Position numbers and translations under genes: made by a program. DNA of 64,000 nucleotides, from NCBI RefSeq assembly GCF_014646895.1, contig NZ_BMOD01000002.1, positions 124,001 through 188,000 on the forward strand. The letters are read 5' to 3'. The notes under the pieces were generated by a model. That model searched no databases and was not told where the DNA came from. It saw only the letters and a list, made by a program, of their open reading frames with translations. This document shows positions 1 to 9,700 of the stretch, one piece after another; position 1 is the stretch's first letter; each line of letters starts with the position of its first letter. The stretch is from Deinococcus roseus. Its GTDB lineage: Bacteria; Deinococcota; Deinococci; Deinococcales; Deinococcaceae.

Positions 1-255
1 TTGCCTGTGCTGTACTTGCTGGAATCTGAGCACGCAGATGAGGTCCGGGAGATTCTGGCCCGGCGTGCTGCAGAACCCGGAGATGTGGAACGGGTGCGCA
101 CCCTGGCCCAGCAGACCGGAGCCATTCAGAAGTCCCGCAGGGAGATCACAGACCGGGTGCACCGTGCTGTAGCGGCCCTGCAAATTCTTCCCAGCAGTCC
201 TGCCCGTCAGGCCCTGGAAAGCCTTGCGCTCGCAGAGGCAGAGCGGGCACTCTAA
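1..255 (+). CDS. Polyprenyl (prenyl) diphosphate synthase, C-terminal end (partial)
   Basis: The window opens inside this gene; only the last 84 residues are visible and the 5' end is missing. The stretch PVLYLLE, the following Ala/Arg/Glu-rich helices, the 'TGAI' segment and the closing LPSSPAR-ALESL pattern match the C-terminal helices of all-trans polyprenyl synthetases, which build isoprenoid chains for quinones or carotenoids from isopentenyl diphosphate. The Asp-rich catalytic motifs lie outside the window, so chain length cannot be judged. A strong terminator follows the stop codon, so it is the last gene of its transcript. Confidence 0.7.
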   Translation: MPVLYLLESEHADEVREILARRAAEPGDVERVRTLAQQTGAIQKSRREITDRVHRAVAALQILPSSPARQALESLALAEAERAL

Positions 256-274
256 AAATTCTGTGCTGTTTTTT

Positions 275-305
275 GGCTGTGCTGACCTCAGACACAGCCT
301 TTTTT
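275..305 (+). terminator. Intrinsic terminator after the prenyl synthase gene
   Basis: Seven-base perfect arms GGCTGTG (275-281) and CACAGCC (293-299) are followed at once by six T residues. It lies 20 bases after the stop codon of the partial gene. Confidence 0.85.
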
Positions 306-605
306 GCTCAACCAGTGTTGCTACGCCAGAAACAGGCATCTACCGTTATTTTCTTTGCTGTTTTTGCAAAACAGGCGTATTTTTATACCCGAATAATCAG
401 ATTTATGCTTTGTTCTCTGGCAAAACCATGTTCTGACCCGAGAAAATTTGGTGTACTTTTGACAAGAATGTTGAAGCTCAACTTCCTGCAAAATTCTTAA
501 AAATGAAAATATTTCACCACGGTTAAACACGTCCCTGACATCAAAATCACACAGGGCATTTTTTCCCTCTCAATCTGGATTTCTGGGACAAAGCTCCCGG
601 CCCCC
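306..605. other. AT-rich intergenic stretch, no gene seen
   Basis: About 300 bases between the terminator and the gdhA promoter. Reading frames here are short, AT-rich and lack ribosome binding sites. No repeat or RNA fold stood out. Confidence 0.6.
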
Positions 606-632
606 TTGACAGATGGTGTAGACAGGTATAAT
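606..632 (+). promoter_or_regulatory. Sigma-70-type promoter of gdhA-gdhB
   Basis: A perfect TTGACA (606-611) and perfect TATAAT (627-632) are separated by 15 bases, slightly short of the usual 17. The implied start near 639 leaves a leader of roughly 90 bases before the gdhA start at 728. Confidence 0.75.
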
Positions 633-727
633 CCAACCGACAAAGCACTTTTTACAGCATGGCTGCAGGTTTAAAAAACCTGTATCAGACTGTCAAAAGA
701 ACGTCTAAAAGGTCACCGGAGGTCTGC

Positions 728-1971
<1,244 letters not shown>

Positions 1972-1975
<4 letters not shown>

Positions 1976-3249
1976 ATTCCGAGCTTCCCAGTTACCTGGA
2001 CAGAAACAACCTTGGCCCTTTCGAGATCTACCTTGAACAGGTCGAACGCGTCACGCCCTACCTGGGGAAACTTGCCTACTGGGTGGAATCCCTCAAGCGA
2101 CCCAAACGCATTCTGGTGGTGGATGTGCCCATTCACCTGGATGACGGCTCTGTGGCCCACTTTGAAGGTTACCGGGTGCAGCACAACACCTCCAGAGGTC
2201 CGGCCAAAGGCGGCATCCGTTACCACCAGGACGTGACCTTAAGCGAAGTGATGGCCCTCTCCGCCTGGATGACCATCAAAAATGCCGTGGTGGGCCTTCC
2301 TTACGGTGGAGGCAAAGGGGGCATCCGGGTGGACCCCAGAAAACTCTCCATGGGAGAACTTGAACGCATGACCCGCCGCTACACCACCGAAATCGGCATC
2401 ATCATCGGACCGGACAAGGACATCCCTGCCCCCGATGTCAACACCAACCCACAGGTGATGGCCTGGATGATGGACACCTACTCCATGAACGAGGGCAAAA
2501 CCGCCACCGGGGTGGTCACCGGCAAACCCATCGCACTGGGTGGGTCGCTGGGCCGCAACGACGCCACCGGACGCGGCGTGTTCGTGGCAGGCGCACGGGC
2601 CATGCAGAAACTGGGGCTCCCTTTAGAAGGTGCCCGCGTGACCGTGCAGGGCTTCGGGAATGTGGGGAACGCTGCTGCCCGCATCTTCCATGACCACGGG
2701 GCAAAAGTGGTGGCCATTCAGGACATCACCGGAACCATCTACAGCGAGGCAGGCATCAACCCCTATGACGCACTGGCCTTCCTGAAAGAACACAGCACCC
2801 TGAAAGGCATGCCCGGCACCGAAACCATCGAACCCGGCAACTTCTGGGACGTGGAATGCGAAATCTTGATTCCTGCAGCCCTGGAGAAACAGATCACCGA
2901 GGAAAATGCAGGCCGCATCAAAACCCGGGTCATCGTGGAGGGCGCCAACGGTCCCACCATCCCCGCAGCAGACGACATCCTCACCGAAAATGGCGTGCTG
3001 GTGGTGCCAGACGTGCTGGCCAACGCCGGGGGCGTGACCGTCAGTTACTTCGAGTGGGTGCAGGATTTCTCCAGTTACTTCTGGACCGAAGACGAAATCA
3101 ACGCAAGGCTGGACCGCATCATGCGCGAAGCTTTTGACAGCCTCTGGGACGTGAAAGAACGCCACAATGTCACCCTGAGAACCGCCGCTTACATCGTGGC
3201 CTGTGCGCGGGTGCTGGAAGCGCGGGCGTTGCGGGGACTGTACCCCTGA
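1972..3249 (+). CDS. gdhB: Glutamate dehydrogenase, GdhB-type (catalytic) subunit
   Basis: 425-residue paralogue of the preceding gene, overlapping it by four bases. It has GPAKGGIR, the more canonical PYGGGKGG lysine loop, [11 protein letters not shown] with the catalytic Asp, VTGKP, and the GFGNVG nucleotide-binding turn, then a C-terminal FEWVQD segment typical of the family. By analogy with Thermus this is the catalytic partner. The normal chromosome continues to about 3490, where the tRNA-derived repeat begins. Confidence 0.92.
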
Positions 3250-3390
3250 GATTTTTGCGGGAAGATCCTCCTGGCCCCCCGCTGACGCTTGAAGGTTCTC
3301 CCTTCTTGCCTCTGACTGCGTGCTCCCCAGAAGGATCTTCCCTGACTTCAAGGCCCATCAAGGCCAACCCGCAAGGATTCTTCTCTTTGT

Positions 3391-3538
<148 letters not shown>

Positions 3539-3952
3539 CGTTCTGAGAAGCTCCAACCAGCTTTCGCTTTAAATCTCGTCCAGAACAGCATATCAAAAAT
3601 GAGAAAGGGATGCAACTCCATCTCCACTGCACGACTTGGCCAGAACTGCGCACCCAGGACGATAAAAATCGTTTGATGGCTAAAGTACACCAACCTCACA
3701 CCCAGACCGAAGCATCAGGAGAAGGCAGCTATTCAAGTGACCGGACCATGCTCCTCTGGCATGCACCCAACAGTGCAAAGCGCCGCAATCCTGGGCATTG
3801 CCGAATGGGGTCCCATCAGAGGAAGAAGGGTAAGCAGAGCACCGAGCACAGGCCCAGTCAAATGAACAGAATTCCGTCTGAGACTTCACCTGCGCAGGGT
3901 ATTGTCATTATGATAACACCCCTCTGGTGCATCTGCCGTATTCTGGAAGGTC
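3539..3952. other. Left end of the island, no intact gene seen
   Basis: Open frames here have improbable composition and no ribosome binding sites. The stretch probably holds recombinase arm sites or decayed sequence, but no clear repeats were found. Confidence 0.5.
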
Positions 3953-4102
3953 ATGACCGAAACTGACCTGCGTGAACTCCTCCGAGGTGGCGAGACGTTC
4001 ACCGTTGAATTCAAAAGCGACTCCCCAGACCAAAAAAGGGGCCTGTCCGACGATGACCTGATTGAGGCACTGGTGTATCGTCCAAAGGGAACAACACCAT
4101 GA
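3953..4102 (+). pseudogene. Remnant of an AlbA_2 (Schlafen-type, COG2865) DNA-binding protein gene
   Basis: An ATG at 3953 preceded by GGAAGG opens a 49-codon frame. Its start (TDLRELLRGGE, then TVEFKS, then LSDDDLIEALV) matches the N-terminus of the AlbA_2 'putative DNA-binding' domain found in transcriptional regulators of several hundred residues. The match breaks after residue 42 and the frame stops at 4100-4102. The remainder of the gene is not found downstream, so it is a 5' fragment, probably left by a deletion inside the island. Confidence 0.6.
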
Positions 4103-4175
4103 AATTCATCAGGCAGACGTGATAAATGTGCACCAGAGATGAGTGAGCATCCTGTATCTTGTCTGCTGGGTGGAG

Positions 4176-4286
4176 GTTACTGACAATTGTTCGTAAGTTT
4201 GTCAGTAAATTTGTTCGTAGTGGACTGAATGCCGCCCAGGACCCTTGTTTTGCATCCACGAAACAGACCGTTAAATTGTCAGTAAC
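4176..4286. repeat. Separated inverted repeat upstream of higBA
   Basis: GTTACTGACAATT (4176-4188) reappears as its exact complement at 4274-4286, 85 bases away. A third copy of the core TGTCAGTAA lies near 4199-4207. The role is unknown; they may be further antitoxin-binding half sites or a deletion scar next to the AlbA remnant. Confidence 0.55.
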
Positions 4287-4312
4287 GCCGAACTGAGCAA
4301 AGACCGAACCTC

Positions 4313-4353
4313 AAACTTGTCCATTTGACAAGTTTGTCGAACGGACATACACT
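4313..4353 (+). promoter_or_regulatory. higBA promoter with overlapping palindromic operator
   Basis: The perfect inverted repeat AAACTTGTC (4313-4321) / GACAAGTTT (4327-4335) straddles the -35 box TTGACA (4325-4330). After a 17-base spacer comes the -10 box TACACT (4348-4353). Transcription would start about at the GTG of higB, giving a leaderless message. A palindrome on the -35 box fits repression by the HigA antitoxin, the normal autoregulation of such pairs. Confidence 0.75.
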
Positions 4354-4358
4354 GAGGT

Positions 4359-4643
4359 GTGGACATCATCGGAATCAACCTGATTGACGACTTCATTGCC
4401 CGATACTCCGACGCAGAAAAGCCTCTTAAACGCTGGATAACCGTCACACAGGCCGCCGACTGGAAAACCACCCACGATGTCCGCAGCACCTTCAACACCG
4501 CCAGTTTTGTGCCACCCCATACGGTGTTCAACATCAAAGGCAACGATTATCGGCTCATCTCTGAAATCGACTACGAAGAAGCCCTGGTTGTGGTCACCCA
4601 TGTGCTCACCCACGAAGAATACGACAGAGACAAATGGAAGTAA
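4359..4643 (+). CDS. higB: HigB-family mRNA interferase toxin
   Basis: 94 residues, normal for HigB toxins of the RelE fold, which cleave mRNA on the ribosome. Family hallmarks are seen in order: the N-terminal 'FIARYSDAEKPLKRW' region, ADWKT, a Phe-Asn-x-Ala-Ser-Phe stretch, VFNIKGNDYRLI, and a C-terminal TH-x-EYD motif with the conserved His. The GTG at 4359 lies about one turn after the -10 box with no useful spacing for a ribosome binding site, so leaderless translation is likely. The antitoxin follows 10 bases later. Confidence 0.88.
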   Translation: MDIIGINLIDDFIARYSDAEKPLKRWITVTQAADWKTTHDVRSTFNTASFVPPHTVFNIKGNDYRLISEIDYEEALVVVTHVLTHEEYDRDKWK

Positions 4644-4653
4644 GGAGGTCAGC

Positions 4654-5076
4654 ATGCCCACCCTTCTCGACGCAGCCCGCATCCTGCAAGAAGCCAGCCA
4701 CCACACCCTGAAACCCCTGCAAAACAAAGAAGAACTGCTGCAAGCGCAAAGTCTGCTGTCTGACCTGCTGAAAGCCAAGAGACAGGAACCCTCATCCAGC
4801 GAGTCCCTGCGCCCTCTGATTGATGTCCTGAAACTCTACATCCAGCAGTACGAACGGCAAGCCTACAGTCACCTGATGGAAAAAGCCTCCCCTGCCGAAA
4901 TGCTGGCCTACCTGCTTGAAGAAGGCGGCCACACCAAACGCGACATTGCCAGAGCAACCGGCATTGACGAAGGCAACCTCAGCAAACTGGCCAGTGGCAA
5001 ACGGACTTTCAGCCTTGAAAACGTTAAGCGCCTCAGTGCCTGCTTCAAAGTTCGACCAGAGCTTTTCATGGCCTGA
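4654..5076 (+). CDS. higA: HigA-family antitoxin with C-terminal helix-turn-helix
   Basis: 140 residues. The ATG at 4654 follows AAGGAGG (4642-4648), a strong site that may give antitoxin excess. Residues 1-75 are helical and probably wrap the toxin; residues 80-135 form an XRE/Cro HTH (AEMLAYLLEEGG, KRDIARATGIDEGNLSKLASGKR) with the 'F.V.PELF' ending typical of HigA. It should neutralise HigB and bind the palindrome at 4313-4335. A terminator follows 30 bases downstream. Confidence 0.85.
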   Translation: MPTLLDAARILQEASHHTLKPLQNKEELLQAQSLLSDLLKAKRQEPSSSESLRPLIDVLKLYIQQYERQAYSHLMEKASPAEMLAYLLEEGGHTKRDIARATGIDEGNLSKLASGKRTFSLENVKRLSACFKVRPELFMA

Positions 5077-5106
5077 ATGTACCTGTTTCACCCATCCAGA
5101 GAAATG

Positions 5107-5135
5107 AAAGAGGACCCCAAAAGGTCCTCTTTCCT
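5107..5135 (+). terminator. Intrinsic terminator of higBA
   Basis: Perfect ten-base arms AAAGAGGACC (5107-5116) and GGTCCTCTTT (5123-5132) with a six-base loop and a short pyrimidine-rich tail. Confidence 0.85.
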
Positions 5136-5430
5136 TGATTGCAATGGTGGCTGCTGACCCTGCACTTCCTGCAAGAACGAGCCTTTCATACACTTCGATA
5201 GCTACAGCCAGAGTGTACGCAAGGCCGGACATACCCTCTGCCGCGTGGTTTTCAAGGATGCGTACAATTCAGGGTGATGTCATTTGTACGCATTTGAAAT
5301 TTTGCCGTCCTAGACACCAGTAATCTGACAACAGGATTCATAAGGTTGACTCCAAAGTTTCTAACCGGGAGAACAACGACACACAAAGAGGGTTTTCCCC
5401 TAGAGGTCACCCTGCTTATATTCGAGCTTT
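5136..5430. other. Intergenic stretch, no gene supported
   Basis: Short frames on both strands have no ribosome binding site or recognisable motif. The only clear signal is a -10-like TATGAT at 5434-5439 serving the next gene. Confidence 0.5.
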
Positions 5431-5451
5431 CAGTATGATAATGTGCCTCTT

Positions 5452-5997
5452 ATGAGAAAACTGCTGATGTTCATGCTGTTTGCTTTTGGATGTACCCATG
5501 CACAAGTTGTCTGGAAAGATGCAAAGGTTTCTTCAGGGGCATGGTACAGCGAAGAAATATCGGGGTCCAACCACTACATCAGGTATATGGTTCCCAAAGC
5601 AGGAAATGTAGGCTCTTCCGTACTGGAGAGTCATTATGTCAGTTACGACACCAAATATTCTGGCATCTTCTACTCATGTGAATCCTATACCCTGCTAGGA
5701 AAACAGGGTGGCTCATTTGTTATCGAGAAGAAAAAGCAGTATCAAAGTGTTAATTCTGATTCCTTTTCATGGGATGTCTTCTCAAAAGTTCTGGAAGGGA
5801 AAGTTGGTTCGGAGCAAAATCAAAAAGATGTCAGTTTCGCTTGCCTCTTGCTGGGTCTCGAAAAGCCCTCAATCGAGCTTCAGACCCTCTACATTCCAGC
5901 TGACAAACCCATATTTTCTGTAGGAGGCCTCGGAAAACTGTTTGTCACCCTGAACGAATCCAGAGGCTTGGAAGTCACCTCTAACATCGGTCAGTGA
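5452..5997 (+). CDS. Secreted or lipid-anchored protein of unknown function
   Basis: 181 residues from the ATG at 5452. A -10-like TATGAT lies at 5434-5439, so the message has little or no leader; a GTG nine bases upstream is an alternative start. The N-terminus is a signal peptide (MRKLLMFMLFAFGCTHAQ): either an Ala-His-Ala type cleavage or a weak lipobox ending at the Cys. The remainder is rich in Ser, Tyr and Val as in a beta-rich extracytoplasmic domain, with two further cysteines (SCESY and FACLLL). No family recognised. A terminator follows at once, so it is a single-gene cargo unit of the island. Confidence 0.6.
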   Translation: MRKLLMFMLFAFGCTHAQVVWKDAKVSSGAWYSEEISGSNHYIRYMVPKAGNVGSSVLESHYVSYDTKYSGIFYSCESYTLLGKQGGSFVIEKKKQYQSVNSDSFSWDVFSKVLEGKVGSEQNQKDVSFACLLLGLEKPSIELQTLYIPADKPIFSVGGLGKLFVTLNESRGLEVTSNIGQ

Positions 5998-6002
5998 CCC
6001 AC

Positions 6003-6032
6003 AAAGAGGCTGGATAAACCAGCCTCTTTATC
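6003..6032. terminator. Intrinsic terminator between convergent genes
   Basis: Eleven-base perfect arms AAAGAGGCTGG (6003-6013) and CCAGCCTCTTT (6019-6029) with a five-base loop. It can serve the plus-strand secreted protein gene and perhaps the minus-strand operon ending at 6077. Confidence 0.85.
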
Positions 6033-6076
6033 GTTACCTCGCTCGCCAGGGGTTGTTTTGGCATGGCTGGACCAGG

Positions 6077-6304
6077 TCACCCATCCTCTTCCTCAATGAG
6101 CACCACATCCCCATCAGGCCCGATTTCCCCGTTCTCCATGGCTGCAATGAATGCAGCCTCCAGAGGGGAAACATTGCCAATTCGGGCCAGCACATCCTCA
6201 GCCGTGACCTTCTGAACGCCAGAGGGAGTTGCAGGTGCAGCAGGCTCAGCCTTCACCCAGCGGCCCAGACGCTTCAGCAGGTTGAGGTTCACACCCTTCT
6301 TCAT
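6077..6304 (-). CDS. Small acidic protein of unknown function
   Basis: 75 residues. Basic start (MKKGVNLNLLKRLGRWVK), Pro/Ala linker, then an acidic C-terminus ending VVLIEEEDG. Its start overlaps the stop of the upstream 123-residue gene by four bases, so the two are likely co-translated. It is the last gene of the minus-strand defence operon. No homologue recognised; a small accessory or regulatory subunit is possible but not shown. Confidence 0.5.
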   Translation of the reverse strand: MKKGVNLNLLKRLGRWVKAEPAAPATPSGVQKVTAEDVLARIGNVSPLEAAFIAAMENGEIGPDGDVVLIEEEDG

Positions 6305-6672
6305 TCCGTGAACCCAGCAGGCACCAGAGACTGCATCAGCTGCCGGTAAGTCCCAAAATCCATCACAGGTGCTGCCTGCTCAGAACGGTCAGGGTAACGG
6401 CCCGTGCGGCTGAAGTTCTCCCAGTCAGAGATGGGGAGGCCCAGATACGCTTCCATCTCCTGCACCATCTCTTCGAGCGAGCTGTAATCCTTGCTGAACA
6501 TGACGTTCTTTTCATCCAGCCCATATGGCCTGAAGAAGATGCGAGCTGTGTTCCCTTTGTACAGGCTCACTTCGCGCACGTCACTGGGCACTTCTGGCAT
6601 CACAGAAACATCAATGGTGACTTTGTTGGATGCTCCAACAAGCAAATGGCTTTTGATTTCATCCAGAGTCAT
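6301..6672 (-). CDS. 123-residue protein of unknown function
   Basis: No family recognised. The sequence looks like a compact alpha/beta domain (KVTIDVSVMPEVPSDVREVSLYKGNTARIFF, then MVQEMEAYLGLPISDWENF). It lies 127 bases after the methylase stop, with tandem repeats in between, and overlaps the next gene in ATGA. It may still belong to the helicase/methylase operon because no clear terminator was found in the gap. Confidence 0.5.
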   Translation of the reverse strand: MTLDEIKSHLLVGASNKVTIDVSVMPEVPSDVREVSLYKGNTARIFFRPYGLDEKNVMFSKDYSSLEEMVQEMEAYLGLPISDWENFSRTGRYPDRSEQAAPVMDFGTYRQLMQSLVPAGFTE

Positions 6673-6705
6673 AAAGCACCATCCAAGTTCGAGATTTCTT
6701 GCACT

Positions 6706-6765
6706 GGGCGAGGCACGCCTCGTCCCTACATCTGCCTTCTGCCTTCTGCCTTCTGCCTTCTGCTT
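6706..6765. repeat. Palindromic element followed by a 7-bp tandem repeat
   Basis: A near-perfect palindrome GGGCGAGGCAC/GCCTCGTCCC (6706-6726) resembles the perfect palindrome at 39199-39218. It is followed by five copies of TCTGCCT (6731-6765, last copy TCTGCTT) and then a GGCTCT/GCCCTCGG-rich stretch like that at 34737-34857. Such arrays look like dispersed intergenic repeats of this genome, here invading the defence operon. Confidence 0.65.
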
Positions 6766-6799
6766 TTCGCTCTCGGCTCTTAGCCCTCGGCCCTCGGCG

Positions 6800-9700
6800 C
6801 TACGCCTCCAGCCTATCCCACGCCTCCAGCACCAGCCGCATGGTCCGGTACTCTCCCAACTGCCGGATTTCCTTCTCCTTCAAGACCCGGAAGGTCTCGC
6901 CAGGGAAGTCTTCTCCCATGACGCTCTGGGGGTCCAGAATGTACTCCAGTTCATCCCGCTCCAGGCCGTACAGTTTGGCGTAGTAAGCGTCCAGTTCTGC
7001 CCTGAGCAGGGCGCGGCGGTCCTCGTTCCACTTGAAGGGAGGAAAAGGGTAAGGGTCTGTGGCCCACTCTGGAGGGGTGTCTGGATGCCCTCCATTCTCC
7101 TGATGCTGAGCCAGAATGGCCTCCTGCACTTCCGCCGGAGCTTCTGCCATGACATCCTGAGCCAGAGGGGCGAGTTCCCAGTTGGTGTAGGAAAGCTCCA
7201 ACACTCTGGGGGTGATGAATTCGAGGTCAGGAAGGGAGTACTGGTATGGGGTTTTGAATGGAAATTGTTTTAAGTAACCATAGGTCAGGTGTGTTCCACC
7301 CACCTTTTGACGTGCGATGTAATCCAGCACCAAGCTGTTCGCGTTGCCCACCAGAGCAGGCAAGAGCGCAGCAGAAACTTCAGGCAGCATCAAGGGAGCT
7401 GTATGTCCTACTCCATGTTGAGGAAGAAAGCTGAAAATGGCAGTTCTCTCATTGGTCGCATTGGTGATGTCTCGAAAGGCCACATACCATTTCCGTTTCC
7501 ACTGCCAAGTGATAGCGCCGTTTTTGTCCGTTTGAACCAGACGATTCAGCACTTCCTGACGTTCAACCCAGTACCGAGGGGACACACGATAAGTTGGGTC
7601 GGCATGTTCAGCAGGCAATACGTCTCTGGTTACTGCTCCGTCGTAGGTGGAAAAACGGTGGTCAAAGTGCCAGAAAAGCTTGGCTTCGTAGAGTGGCACA
7701 TCATCGGCATCAGGCTGTGTTTTAAAAAGGCCAGAGTCATTGGACATGTCCAAATGACGTAAAAATTTATTTTGCCAAGGGTTCAAATCTCCATCGTCTT
7801 GCATCAAAACCTTTGAATTTCGGTAAATCTTCTTGGTCAACTCTGCATCTTGCTTTGTGCGGAAAACCGGACACGTCAATGTATTTGGGTTGAGCAGTTT
7901 AAACTCTTGAGGGGTCAAACTGAACACCCTTTGCTGGTCCTTCAGTTGGTTGGTGTTTCCAGCAAAAAACGTCAATTTTGCTGGCTTCGTGCTGGCTTTG
8001 GCTGTCAAAACCAGCACTGAGAACTTGTAAGAGCGGTGAACACCGGGAAAAAGACCTTCCCTGTTTTCAAAATCCAGCAATGCCGCCAATTGCCCTGTAC
8101 CCACAAGGTCTGCAAAAAATTCCTTGTTCCCATCGTCAGTGGCAATCCCTGTAGGAACAATGATTCCCACGTTTCCGCGTTTACCCATTGCGGTTCGGGC
8201 CAATTCACTGAACACCTGATAGGTGTTGACATCCCCTCCACCTGTCAGCGGATACACCCCAGAGTTCCTGAGAAACCCACTGAAGGCTTCTGCTTCGTGC
8301 AGGGCTTGCAGGTAAGCGTTGTACAGCACAGGTTCGTAGGTGTAACCGTGCTTTTGGGCCAACTGCTGGTCATTCAGGGCTTGAATTCTTCTGCCCCGTT
8401 CTGCTGCGTTCAGGGCATTGGCAATGGAATCATCCCGACTGGCAAAGAACTGTTTTTCCTCCAGCTTGACTTTTTCCCACGGTGGATTCCCCAGCACCAC
8501 ATCAAAGCCCCCTTGAGCTTGCACCTCTGGGAACTCCAAGAACCAGTGGAAAAAGCTGTATTGGTCCCGTTCTTGTTGCACTGCATCAATGGTTGCACCA
8601 AGGAAGATGTCAGGTTCATCTGTGGACAGCATCTGGTTCAAAGTGGCCGTGGTAATCGCTGGCTCTTTCCCCGTTTTGGGAATGGTGAACGCTGCACACC
8701 ACGCGTCGGCCAGAAGGTGCATTTTCTGGTACAGGGTGTCGTGGGTCAGTCTATCGTACTGACTGGCCTGCTCCAGTACCTGCTCCATGCTGTCGTTGCC
8801 TTTGCGGTTCAGGTCCTGAAAGGCCCTTTCCAGAGCCTTGAAGTCCAGTTCGTTGCTTGAGAACAGGCCCATCTGTCCCTGCACAGCTCGCACAGCGTCT
8901 TGCCTTTCCTGATTGTTCTGTTTCTTCAAGGCAGAGACTCTGGTTCTGTCATCACCTGTCAGGGCCACGAAGGCACCCTCTGGGACGGCCAGAATGGTTT
9001 CTTCGTGCTCACGGTCCCGAACAGCGGCCTTCTTATTGACCACCTTCTCTTTGACCCACATGAGGTCTGGTCTGGTGCCCATCAGACTGTTCCCGTGTTT
9101 GATGTGGTGGTCCAGAAAGGACAGGGGTTTGCCAGGCTCCATCGCTTCCATCCACAGGGCCACTTTGCAGAGTTCCACTGCCATCTCGTTGTAATCCACG
9201 GCATAGATGCAATTACGAACCACATCCCATAGCGCTTCTCTGGTCACTTCAGGAGCAGGCTCAGTCTCTCCAGTTCGCTTCTGGGCGACCCTTCTGGCAA
9301 TGCGGTGGGCTGCGGCAATCAGGAAGTGACCGCTGCCTGCTGCGGGGTCCACAACTTTAAGGTTCAGCAGGGCTTCTACGGTTTGACATTCGTCCAGTTT
9401 GGGATTGAGGGCTTCGTCCAGCACCACTTCAATCAGGCTGGTGGGGGTGTAGTAACTGCCAGTGGTTTTGCGTTCGTTGCCTGCCAGGGTGGTCAGTTTA
9501 AAGTACCCTGCATCAAGGTTCACCTCTGGCACGAGTTCCAGCAGGCTTTCGTACACGCTGCCGAATTCTTCCGAGCCTAGGTTCTTGTAATCCACGGCTT
9601 TCAGCACCCCCTGGTCTTGTGTGACCGAGATGCTGCGAATGGCCCCCAGAAACATCTGGTTGGAGATTTTCGCGGTATTCAGGTCTGGTGTGGAGGTGTC

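Noticed and set aside
3610..3966. 118-residue frame at the left end of the island
   Set aside because: Composition (many His, Thr, Arg, Met) and lack of a ribosome binding site are unlike a real protein; it also overlaps the AlbA remnant.
4792..5232. 146-residue minus-strand frame across higA
   Set aside because: It is antisense to the well-supported antitoxin gene, with no ribosome binding site or family resemblance.
6731..6765. CRISPR-like array
   Set aside because: Units are seven bases long without spacers; it is a simple tandem repeat. No cas genes in the window.
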